A DNA stretch of 64,000 nt from an uncultured Treponema sp. (lineage in GTDB: Bacteria; Spirochaetota; Spirochaetia; Treponematales; Treponemataceae). The notes under the pieces are model-generated. The model saw only the letters and a list, made by a program, of their open reading frames with translations, was not told where the DNA came from and searched no databases. Shown here piece by piece: positions 44,794 through 52,551 of this stretch. Position numbers and translations under genes: made by a program. The stretch covers positions 124,001 to 188,000 of the forward strand of contig CAMVDX010000001.1 of assembly GCA_947166355.1 (NCBI GenBank). The letters are read 5' to 3'. How positions within the stretch are numbered: the stretch's first letter is position 1; the number at the start of each line of letters is the position of its first letter.

Positions 44794-46152
44794 ATGGGGT
44801 CTAACAATCCTTTAGAAACAATGCCGGTTGGAAAATTAATGGTCCGGCTGGCGGTTCCTAGTGTTTGTGCCCAGCTAATCTCCATTCTTTACAGTGTTAT
44901 TGACCGCGTTTACCTTGGTCACATTGCAGGCGCCGGACTTGAATCTCTTTCAGGAGTTGGAGTCGTGGTTCCCGTCATTACCGGAATAAACGCTTTTTCT
45001 AATCTGCTTGGAATGGGAGGTGCTCCTTTAGCTGCCATAGCACTTGGAAAAAAAGACCAGAAGCTTGCCAATAAAATGATGTGGAATACTCTTTGCTTCA
45101 CAGTCATTCTGGCAGGTATTCTGACTCTTATTATGATGCTTTTTAAGAATTTTATTCTTAGAACTGTTGGAGCAGATGAAAGTATTTACCAGTACGCAAG
45201 CAGTTATTTTAATATCTGCTGCCTTGGTTCAATTTTTTCCATGGGGACTCTTGTAATCAACATGTTCCTTACAACCCAGGGGAAAAATAAAATAAGTATG
45301 ATGATAGTTTGCAGTGGCGCAATTTTTAATATCATCTTTGATCCGATTTTTATTTTTGGATTAAGGATGGGAATAAAAGGCGCAGCTCTTATAACAGTCA
45401 TAAGTCAGATGGGAACTTCAGTAGTAGGAATGATATTTCTGCTCAGTAAAAATTCCGTCTTACAGGTGGTACCAGAAAGGCTTAGTTTTAAACTGCTGGG
45501 CCAGATTTGTAAACTGGGCTTTGCTCAGTTCTTTGCCACCTCAACAGAAAGTCTTGTAAATATTGTTTTTAATAGACAGTTTTTACGATACGGAAGTGCT
45601 GAATACATTGCTGTTTTTTCGGTAATTTTCAGCTTTTCACAAATCCTGCTTTTACCACTTAACGGAATTATGCAGGGAGCCCAGCCAGTTATAAGCTATA
45701 ACTTTGGGGCAAAAAACAGAGCCAGATTAATTACTGCAATGAAATATTGCATTCTATTTGGTTCTGTTTATGAGTTTACGGGGACGGTTCTGGTAGAAAT
45801 ATTTGCCAGACCTTTATTCAGGTTTTTCACAGATGATGCACATCTGCTTGAAATTGGGATTCTACCTTTAAGAATATACATTCTTGGAAGATTATTTGGA
45901 GGCGTTCAATGGTCCATGCAGACAATACACAGAGCAACTGGCGAAGCATTCAGAGCAATCATCATACCTGTGTTCAGAAAAATGGTTCTAATAATTCCTC
46001 TATGTTATATTCTGCCGGCTGTAACGAATCTTGGTGTTCTTGCTGTTGCTCTTGTAGAACCAGTTGGAGATTCCTTAGCACAGATCTTTACTGTATGTGT
46101 ATTTATGACTTTTTATAAAAAACAAAAACGATTATTACAAAATACCGACTAG
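44794..46152 (+). CDS. MATE-family efflux transporter
   Basis: The 452-residue membrane protein shows the two-times-six-helix pattern of MATE exporters: ETMPVGKLMVRLAVPSV at the start, TTQGKNKISMM midway, and NGIMQGAQPVISYNFGAKN in the second half. These exchange cations for drugs or small organic molecules. Its place inside the sulfur uptake cluster suggests removal of a by-product of desulfurisation or of a toxic sulfur compound; that is inference. A hairpin terminator follows the gene. Confidence 0.88.
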   Translation: MGSNNPLETMPVGKLMVRLAVPSVCAQLISILYSVIDRVYLGHIAGAGLESLSGVGVVVPVITGINAFSNLLGMGGAPLAAIALGKKDQKLANKMMWNTLCFTVILAGILTLIMMLFKNFILRTVGADESIYQYASSYFNICCLGSIFSMGTLVINMFLTTQGKNKISMMIVCSGAIFNIIFDPIFIFGLRMGIKGAALITVISQMGTSVVGMIFLLSKNSVLQVVPERLSFKLLGQICKLGFAQFFATSTESLVNIVFNRQFLRYGSAEYIAVFSVIFSFSQILLLPLNGIMQGAQPVISYNFGAKNRARLITAMKYCILFGSVYEFTGTVLVEIFARPLFRFFTDDAHLLEIGILPLRIYILGRLFGGVQWSMQTIHRATGEAFRAIIIPVFRKMVLIIPLCYILPAVTNLGVLAVALVEPVGDSLAQIFTVCVFMTFYKKQKRLLQNTD

Positions 46153-46160
46153 AAAACTAG

Positions 46161-46194
46161 AGGCCTGAACTGATATAAGTTCAGACCTTTTTTT
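46161..46194 (+). terminator. Rho-independent terminator after the MATE gene
   Basis: AGGCCTGAACT and AGTTCAGACCT form an 11-bp stem with one mismatch, followed by TTTTTTT. Genes downstream continue in the same direction, so it may be a partial or regulated terminator. The arms match the hairpin in front of metK. Confidence 0.7.
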
Positions 46195-46222
46195 ACGGGA
46201 AAAAATTCAGGAGATTAAGAAA

Positions 46223-47002
46223 ATGAAAAAAAAAGGAAACTTAAAAGAAATCAGTGCAAAAGTATCTCACTATCTGATGACCTTACTATTACCGGCAGTC
46301 CTAATTATTCTCTGGCAGACAGGCTCAAAATTCAGACTGATTAATCCGTCAATCATGCCTTCTCCTCAAAGAATTCTTCACGCCTTTATTACAAACATAA
46401 GAAACGGATTAATTCAGGAACATCTGGCTGCAAGCTTAAGCCGTGTTGGAATAGGTTTTCTGAGTGGAGTCGTTGCCGGTGTAATTATAGGCTTCATTAC
46501 CGGCATCTACAAAACTCTTGGTAATCTTATAAACGGGCTTTTGAATTTTATGCGTTCAATTCCAACCGTCGGTTTAATTCCGCTTTTTATTCTCTGGTTT
46601 GGAATTGGCGAAGAATCAAAAATAATTGTAATTGCCGTCTCAACCTTCTGGTCCGTTCTGGTAAACACTCAGCAGGGACTTTCGGGAACAGACAAAAAAC
46701 TGATAGAGGTTGCACAGATGTTGGAAAAGGATAAAAGAACCGTTCTTTTTAAAATTATTCTTCCATCATCCTTTCCTGCAATTATTTCAGGTATAAGACT
46801 TGGTTTAAGTGCCGCCTGGAAAGCTGTTGTTGCTGCAGAAATGATAGCTTCAATCCGCGGTATTGGATATATGATTTCCTACGCAAGGGAACTTTCTCAG
46901 CCGGATGTTCTTTTCGCAGGACTCATAATTATTGGAATAATCGGGCTTTTGCTGGATTTTGTCCTGATTAAAATCCAGAAAAAAATTATTAAGTGGGTAT
47001 AA
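46223..47002 (+). CDS. Organosulfur ABC transporter permease 2 (SsuC type)
   Basis: The 259-residue permease has six predicted helices and the EAA loop EVAQMLEKDKRTVLFKIILPSSFPAIISG. It is clearly a paralogue of the 43997 gene; several blocks (LIPLFILWFGIGE, STFWSVLVNTQ) are nearly the same. It precedes the second binding protein by two bases, so the pair came from duplication of the permease and binding-protein cassette. Confidence 0.88.
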   Translation: MKKKGNLKEISAKVSHYLMTLLLPAVLIILWQTGSKFRLINPSIMPSPQRILHAFITNIRNGLIQEHLAASLSRVGIGFLSGVVAGVIIGFITGIYKTLGNLINGLLNFMRSIPTVGLIPLFILWFGIGEESKIIVIAVSTFWSVLVNTQQGLSGTDKKLIEVAQMLEKDKRTVLFKIILPSSFPAIISGIRLGLSAAWKAVVAAEMIASIRGIGYMISYARELSQPDVLFAGLIIIGIIGLLLDFVLIKIQKKIIKWV

Positions 47003-47004
47003 AA

Positions 47005-47994
47005 ATGAAAAAAACAATCAAAGTTATTATCGCTGTTTCAACTATTTTGCTGGCTTTATCGACTCTTACATCATGTAAAAAAAATAAAGATGTGGAACTG
47101 AATTCTCAGAGAGTAATCCGTCTTGCAGACCAGCCTAATTACCTGCCTCTAAAGGTTGCTGTAACAAAAGGCTTTTTCAAAGACGAATTTGGAGATGATT
47201 TCAAATTTGAACTTTCATCTTTTGTGAATGGTCCTGCAATCAACGAAGCTTTTATTGCCGGCTCCCTTGATTTTGCCCAGCTTGGAGATACACCAATAGT
47301 TCAGGCAATTGCAAACGATGTTGATATAAAAATCGTTGCTTCCTTCTGGGCCTCAGACGAAGCTTACGGAATTGTAAACAGGGCAGGCTCTCCTGTTCAG
47401 GAATTAAAGGATCTGAAAGGCGCAAAAGTCGGTTACCGGCCGGGAACAAATGAACATAAGCTTGTTCTGCGTTATATCACCTCTCAGGGCTACACTGCAA
47501 AAGATGTAACCTTAATCAATGTACCAGCTGCCGACGCTCTTGCAACTTTGGTTCGCGGAGATATTGACGCCGTAATCGCAACACAGCCGACTATTGAAAG
47601 CACAGCGGAAGCTGCAGGTGGAAAGGTTCTTGCTTATAACAAAGGTTATTACACTGTAGCATGTTACAATGCAGCAACTGGAAAATTCGCGCGTAACAAT
47701 CCAGACACACTTGCCCGCATTTTAAAGGTAATTCAGAAAACAGAAGACTGGATCTATGCAAACCAGGAAGAAGCTTACGAAATTGTCGCAAAATACAGCG
47801 GTACAACTCCAGATAAAGTTGAACAGTACTGGATATCAAGAAAGTGGGTTACAGAGTGGTCTCCAAACTACACGCTTGAAGTACAGGATACAGCAGACTT
47901 TGCTTTAAGCCAGGGAACAGTCAGTAGAAAGCTCGATGCAAAAAGTTTTATTGATACCAGCTACCTTAAAAAAGCAGGTTTGAAATCTGAATAA
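47005..47994 (+). CDS. Organosulfur ABC transporter substrate-binding lipoprotein 2
   Basis: The 329-residue protein has a lipoprotein signal (ALSTLTSC) and the same NMT1/SsuA layout: RVIRLADQPNYLPLKVAVTKG, AGSLDFAQLGDTPIVQA, and LKGAKVGYRPG. It starts two bases after the permease stop. Its stop is separated by a single base from the stop of the convergent fusion gene, with no terminator between, so the transcripts must overlap. Confidence 0.85.
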   Translation: MKKTIKVIIAVSTILLALSTLTSCKKNKDVELNSQRVIRLADQPNYLPLKVAVTKGFFKDEFGDDFKFELSSFVNGPAINEAFIAGSLDFAQLGDTPIVQAIANDVDIKIVASFWASDEAYGIVNRAGSPVQELKDLKGAKVGYRPGTNEHKLVLRYITSQGYTAKDVTLINVPAADALATLVRGDIDAVIATQPTIESTAEAAGGKVLAYNKGYYTVACYNAATGKFARNNPDTLARILKVIQKTEDWIYANQEEAYEIVAKYSGTTPDKVEQYWISRKWVTEWSPNYTLEVQDTADFALSQGTVSRKLDAKSFIDTSYLKKAGLKSE

Positions 47995-47995
47995 T

Positions 47996-49009
47996 CTAAA
48001 TAAAATAAGTCAAATCAGATTTTTCAGCAGAGCCGAGCATTGTGGCAACTCCACCGAGCTCGACTCCGTCAATCAGTTCTTCTTTTTTGATTCCCATAAT
48101 GTCCATAGACATCTGGCAGGCAACAAGACGAACTCCATGATTTACTGCATTTTGAATAAGTTCTTCGAGAGAGGAAATTCCGTTTGCCTTCATAACGGCA
48201 CGAATCATTTTTGCGCCGGCACCGCCCATATTCATTTTTGAAAGCCCGAGTTTCTTTGAGCCGCGCGGCATCATCATTCCAAACATTTTTCCGATGAGCC
48301 CCTTCTTCACTTTTACACGTTCATTTTTACGAAGAATATTTAAGCCCCAGAAAGTGAAAAATAAAGTAACCCGACGTCCCATTGCAGCAGCACCGTTTGC
48401 CATAATAAAGCTTGCAAGAGCCTTGTCCAAATCACCGCTGAAAACAACAAAGGTTTTTCCGTGTTCAAAGCTGCCGGCTTCTTCTTTTTTCTCAAGGCCT
48501 TTTACGATAGAAGCCTTAATTACGCCATCTTCTATTTTGATTTCCTTCAGCTGATTTCCTGTTCTGTCGCACCAGACTGCTACATCAGAATAAAAGGCAT
48601 CTTCAGTGGCCTCAACATAAACAGAGGCTCCTACAGGCAGATTTTTAATTGTATCGGCAACCTTAACAATTGGACCGGGACATTTAAGTCCTTTTGCATC
48701 AATAAAAAGAGGCTGAGACTTTGCGGCTTCCTTAAGGGCTTTTACGCCGCCTTCAACATTATGAGCTTCAAAATCTCTGTCTTCAAGAATTTCTACAACC
48801 TGCTCGCTCAAGTCTCCAGTTGAACAGATAACATAAACAGGTTTGCCGGATGGGATTTCCTTAAATCTTTTTGTAAGCTGAGAAAAAGGAATATTAATTG
48901 ATTCGTTAACAGGAAAAACAAGCACTTCTGCTTGTTCCCTAACATCAAGAATTGTAACTTCTTTTGAATTAAGTTTTTGAAAATCTGTTACCGAAATATT
49001 TTCTGCCAT
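47996..49009 (-). CDS. Rhodanese-TusA-DsrE-like fusion protein
   Basis: The 337-residue protein joins three sulfur-handling domains. Residues 1-100 are a rhodanese domain with a Cys loop VICSTGDLS; about 105-180 a TusA domain with LKCPGPIVKV; and about 190-337 a DsrE/DrsH-like domain with GRRVTLFFTFWGLN and a Cys in LVACQMSMDIMG. Fusing the three would let a persulfide pass from donor to carrier within one chain. The ATG at 49009 follows AGAGG. Upstream are a promoter and the longest palindrome of the regulon, with 14-base arms. Confidence 0.88.
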   Translation of the reverse strand: MAENISVTDFQKLNSKEVTILDVREQAEVLVFPVNESINIPFSQLTKRFKEIPSGKPVYVICSTGDLSEQVVEILEDRDFEAHNVEGGVKALKEAAKSQPLFIDAKGLKCPGPIVKVADTIKNLPVGASVYVEATEDAFYSDVAVWCDRTGNQLKEIKIEDGVIKASIVKGLEKKEEAGSFEHGKTFVVFSGDLDKALASFIMANGAAAMGRRVTLFFTFWGLNILRKNERVKVKKGLIGKMFGMMMPRGSKKLGLSKMNMGGAGAKMIRAVMKANGISSLEELIQNAVNHGVRLVACQMSMDIMGIKKEELIDGVELGGVATMLGSAEKSDLTYFI

Positions 49010-49034
49010 ATTACTACCTCTGGAAAATGAAGAA

Positions 49035-49069
49035 ATGTATTTACCTATCTTATTCATAGGTAAATACAT
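49035..49069. promoter_or_regulatory. Sulfur-regulon palindrome with 14-base arms
   Basis: ATGTATTTACCTAT and its exact complement flank a 7-base spacer at 49049-49055. The inner 9-7-9 core agrees with the sites near metY, yezD and the chelatase gene. It sits just downstream of the -10 box of the fusion gene. Confidence 0.8.
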
Positions 49070-49073
49070 TGAA

Positions 49074-49102
49074 TATATACAAAATATAATCCGGTAAGTC
49101 AA
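49074..49102 (-). promoter_or_regulatory. Promoter of the rhodanese-TusA-DsrE gene
   Basis: On the minus strand TTGACT (49097-49102) is followed after 17 bases by TATATA (49074-49079), the same design as the metY promoter. Confidence 0.7.
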
Positions 49103-49132
49103 TACGTGAGTCTGATAAAAAAGAAGCCAGAG

Positions 49133-49894
49133 TTATTTACGTAAAGAAAATTTATAAATCAAATCGTCTTCATTATTCTGCTTCAGTGCAAGGCCCATAA
49201 CCTCTTTCATCTGTCTGGTATCTGCGGTAAGGTTTTCCGGCTTACCTTCTGCAACAAGCCGTCCCTCTTTCAAAAGACAAACTTTATCGCTTATAGAAAA
49301 ACTCTGTGGCAGATCGTGGCTGGAAAAAATTATGCCACGGCCTTCTGCTGCAAGCTGCTTTAGAATATGCATAATTTCAAGTTGATGTTTTATATCCATA
49401 TAAGTTGCAGGTTCATCCAGAAGAATATACTTTGTGTTCTGGGCAATAACCATTGCAAGATAAGCCCGCTGCCTCTCCCCGCCGCTGACTTCCGAAAGAT
49501 TTTTTTCGCGGAGCTCCCACAGGTCGGTGAGCCGAAGAGCATTTTCTACAAGTTCTAAATCCTGCTTTCCCAAAATTTTTGAATAACCGAGATATGGAAA
49601 ACGTCCGTGACAGGCGAGTGTAAAAATATCCATGTTAGCGGCAGGCGAAGTTTGCGGAAGATAACTTATAAAAGAAGCCCGCTTTTTGTGCGAGAGTTCG
49701 GCTGCATTTTTTCCATCAATCATGATACTTCCCTGGTGCGTGGTTATTCCTACAATTGATTTTAAGAGAGTTGACTTTCCGCTGCCGTTCAGACCGACCA
49801 CGGCGGTAACCTCTCCTTCCTTAAAATCGAGGCTTTCAATTTCTAAAACTATTGTTCCAGAATAACTGCTTTTTAGATTTTTGATTTCTATCAC
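49133..49894 (-). CDS. FecE/BtuD-type ABC transporter ATPase
   Basis: The 253-residue ATPase has Walker A GLNGSGKST, Q-loop YLPQTSPA, signature EVSGGERQRAYLAM, and Walker B YILLDEPATYMD. This subfamily drives uptake of iron-siderophores, heme or corrinoids. I prefer the GTG at 49894 because GGAG lies six bases in front and it starts right after the permease stop; a TTG four codons upstream is the alternative. It is the last gene of a four-gene operon. Confidence 0.88.
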   Translation of the reverse strand: MIEIKNLKSSYSGTIVLEIESLDFKEGEVTAVVGLNGSGKSTLLKSIVGITTHQGSIMIDGKNAAELSHKKRASFISYLPQTSPAANMDIFTLACHGRFPYLGYSKILGKQDLELVENALRLTDLWELREKNLSEVSGGERQRAYLAMVIAQNTKYILLDEPATYMDIKHQLEIMHILKQLAAEGRGIIFSSHDLPQSFSISDKVCLLKEGRLVAEGKPENLTADTRQMKEVMGLALKQNNEDDLIYKFSLRK

Positions 49895-49895
49895 T

Positions 49896-50852
49896 CTAAA
49901 CTCCAAGCCGCTTCTTTTTACGAATCAGCATCCAGATAAAAAATGGACTTCCGAGGCAGGAAAGAAAAAGGCCCACGGGAAGCTCGTAAGGGTAAAATAA
50001 AAAGCGGGCAATTAAATCGCAGAGAATTAGAAAATCTGCCCCAAAAATTACACACATAAAAATGTTGCTTTTTGTATTGGGCTTTCCTGAAAGACGAATA
50101 AAGTTTGGAATGATGAGTCCTACAAATCCCAGAAGCCCGCAAATGCTTACAGCACAGCCCGCAAGAATTCCAGAAATCAAAATGCATGCAATCCTGTAAG
50201 CCCGTACATTCAGACCAAGACCATAAGCCGCTTCATCACCCAAAGCAAATAAATCAATTCCACCGGAAAGGAAAATCAAAATCACAATTCCTGCCATAAT
50301 CACAGGAGTTGCAAAATATAAAGAGCTTATACTGACGTTTTGAAAGCCGCCCAGATTAAAGGCAACCTTGTCTGCAACAATTTCCGGATGCAAGGTTATC
50401 ACAACATCAATACCAGCGCTCATTAAAGAAGAAACTGCAACGCCTGCGAGTATAAGCGTTGTTTTTGAGACTCCGGCTTTTTCGCTGATAAAGTAAACAA
50501 TCAGAACTGCAATAACTGCGCCGGCAAAAGCTCCCAAAGTTTTCGCCAATGCCCCGAATGGAAAAATCAGAGAAACCACAAGTACAAAAAATCCGGCTCC
50601 GGAATTTATTCCAATAATGCCAGGACTTGCCAGAGTGTTGTTCAAAGTTGTCTGCAAAACAAGACCGCTCACAGAAAGTGCTGCCCCACAGACAACGGCG
50701 GCAACAGTTCTAGGAATTCGGATTTTAAAAAAAATCAGGCGAGATGCAGCCGTAAATTCCTTTCCGACTATTCCTGCAAAAACAGAAACAAAAACGAGAA
50801 TTACAAAAAGTGCCGTTCCAATAAAATATAAAGTCCGTCTCTTTATTTTCAT
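49896..50852 (-). CDS. FecCD/BtuC-type ABC transporter permease
   Basis: The 318-residue membrane protein shows the family's GIRIPRT-like N-terminal loop (KIRIPRTVAAVVCGAALSVSG), NTLASPGIIGINSGAGFF, and GFVGLIIPNFIRL. About nine helices are predicted, in line with the family. Its start overlaps the stop of the binding-protein gene by four bases. Confidence 0.9.
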   Translation of the reverse strand: MKIKRRTLYFIGTALFVILVFVSVFAGIVGKEFTAASRLIFFKIRIPRTVAAVVCGAALSVSGLVLQTTLNNTLASPGIIGINSGAGFFVLVVSLIFPFGALAKTLGAFAGAVIAVLIVYFISEKAGVSKTTLILAGVAVSSLMSAGIDVVITLHPEIVADKVAFNLGGFQNVSISSLYFATPVIMAGIVILIFLSGGIDLFALGDEAAYGLGLNVRAYRIACILISGILAGCAVSICGLLGFVGLIIPNFIRLSGKPNTKSNIFMCVIFGADFLILCDLIARFLFYPYELPVGLFLSCLGSPFFIWMLIRKKKRLGV

Positions 50853-51787
50853 TTAATCAGATTTCCTACAATTTCGTATGCTTCTGCCCAGCGGGCATTC
50901 GGTTTGTAATTAAAAAGCTCTTTTGGAAGCATAAAAACTCTGTCGTTTTTTACTGCGCTCAAACCAGCCCATGCCGGATTATTTTTGTAAGCTTTATAAA
51001 ATGCTTCATCAGCTTTTTTCTGATCTCCCTGAGCAACTACAAAAATATAATCCGGGTCAGCATTTACGATTGCTTCTATTCCAATCTCATCGAGAGGTGA
51101 GTCATCACTAACAATTGATTCGAGTCCAAAGTTCTGGAAAATCTCATTTCCAAAATGATCTTTTAATACCTTGTTTTTTGCTGATGAAACCCGCAGAAAA
51201 AGATAAGTTGCAGATGGCGCCGGAGCCGTTGCACCAGACTTACCGGCCGTCGGGCTTGTCGGTAAAGCCGCACCCTTCTGTGCATTTTTTTTCACAACCT
51301 TCTCGATTGCCTTCTTAATCTGTACAACATTTTTGTCGTACAAATCTTTACGCCCGGTAAGCGCTGTAAAATCTGTCATAACCTTTTCGTAATCTGCAAA
51401 AGATTTTACGTCGGCAATGTAAGTTTTGATTCCGAAGTCGCGCAGGCTTGCATGGATTTTTTTATGCAGAGGAATATCCAGCGTCATAATTACAAGCTCG
51501 GGATTTACAGAAATGATTGCTTCAAGAGAAGCCGTGGTCAGACCGCCAACAGAAACCGCATTCTTTGCGCCTTCGAGTTCCAGACCATCATCAGTTGTAG
51601 CAGAAACTTCTCCGCCGGCAAGGAGCCACATTTCTGCAACTGACTTCGACAAAGCTACCGCTTTTTTGCAAGCCGGAGACCTGGAAGGAGCCGCAGAAAG
51701 TAACACGCCGCTTGTTACACAGAAAATCAAAATTATAAATAGAATTGATTTTTTAAGGTTTATTAGAAACTGGATTTTTGCTGTCAT
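50849..51787 (-). CDS. FecB/BtuF-type periplasmic binding protein
   Basis: The 312-residue protein has an N-terminal hydrophobic export segment and the class III binding-protein layout (VGGLTTASLEAIISVNPELVI; ALTGRKDLY; ADPDYIFVV; NDRVFMLP). In the middle is an Ala/Pro/Ser/Thr-rich loop (about residues 175-195) not usual in the family. Ligands of the family are ferric siderophores, heme or corrinoids. It overlaps the chelatase gene upstream by 35 bases, which suggests a tetrapyrrole or metal ligand linked to that enzyme. Confidence 0.82.
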   Translation of the reverse strand: MTAKIQFLINLKKSILFIILIFCVTSGVLLSAAPSRSPACKKAVALSKSVAEMWLLAGGEVSATTDDGLELEGAKNAVSVGGLTTASLEAIISVNPELVIMTLDIPLHKKIHASLRDFGIKTYIADVKSFADYEKVMTDFTALTGRKDLYDKNVVQIKKAIEKVVKKNAQKGAALPTSPTAGKSGATAPAPSATYLFLRVSSAKNKVLKDHFGNEIFQNFGLESIVSDDSPLDEIGIEAIVNADPDYIFVVAQGDQKKADEAFYKAYKNNPAWAGLSAVKNDRVFMLPKELFNYKPNARWAEAYEIVGNLIK

Positions 51788-52418
51788 TCATGTACCTTGC
51801 TATAAAGCTTTCAAAAGAACACAAAGGTACACAATTGTTTATTGCCTGCAGTCCGTTATCATTCAGCATCTGAACAAACTCAACAATATCTTTTGTTACG
51901 TGATGTCCGGCATGAATCATAAGCGGATAAACCTGAACAGTTTTATTTTCGCGTCCAGCATATCCGGCACGACTGATTTTCTGTACCTTTTTCAAATAGG
52001 AATAAATATCACCTTCACCTGTAAGGCAAGCGACTTCCACATTTGAAAAGCCTTTTGAATGTAAAACATCTGAAAGCTTAGAATACTCTTTGTTTTCCCC
52101 AGTCTTACGGCCATGTCCAACAAGAAGATATTCATACTCAGAATTAAAACCGATTTCATGAATCAGAATTTCAGCAAAATCATTTATTGAATCAGAGTTT
52201 CCAAGAACTGGAGTTCCGAATTCAATTTTACGAAAACGTCCTTCAAAAAAAGAAACTTGTTCCCGTAATTTTTTTACTTCAAATCCATCAGTCATAAAAA
52301 CCGGTTTCACAAGGATTTCATCAACACCTGATGCCAGCAGTTTATTAAGTTCATTTTCAAGAGAAGAATTATCCTTTGAATTCAGCATTTTGTAATCAAC
52401 AAGAATTGTTTTTTTCAT
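51753..52418 (-). CDS. CbiK-like sirohydrochlorin chelatase, shortened N-terminus
   Basis: The 221-residue protein has the two histidine sites of CbiK chelatases: VGHGRKTGENKEY in the middle and LMIHAGHHVTKDI later. Members put cobalt or iron into sirohydrochlorin. The N-terminal domain is shorter than in typical members by roughly 40-50 residues, so activity is less sure. The ATG at 52418 gives the family-like start MKKTILV; an ATG at 52448 would lie inside the -10 box. It is first in an operon with a FecBCD-like importer. Since sulfite reductase needs siroheme, it may supply siroheme (inference). Confidence 0.75.
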   Translation of the reverse strand: MKKTILVDYKMLNSKDNSSLENELNKLLASGVDEILVKPVFMTDGFEVKKLREQVSFFEGRFRKIEFGTPVLGNSDSINDFAEILIHEIGFNSEYEYLLVGHGRKTGENKEYSKLSDVLHSKGFSNVEVACLTGEGDIYSYLKKVQKISRAGYAGRENKTVQVYPLMIHAGHHVTKDIVEFVQMLNDNGLQAINNCVPLCSFESFIARYMNDSKNPVSNKP

Positions 52419-52452
52419 GATAATCTTCGCCCGGAAAGAACAATACATTATA

Positions 52453-52477
52453 ATTACCTATCATGTCAATAGGTAAT
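52453..52477. promoter_or_regulatory. Perfect sulfur-regulon palindrome upstream of the chelatase operon
   Basis: ATTACCTAT-N7-ATAGGTAAT lies directly upstream of a TATAAT box (52447-52452, minus strand), so bound protein would occlude the promoter of the chelatase and FecBCD-like genes. Confidence 0.8.
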
Positions 52478-52551
52478 AAGCTGATAGAGAAGGGGCTCCA
52501 GGGCTTCCGCATTATAAAAGATTTACGTAATCTTGGCGCGAGAGAATAGAG

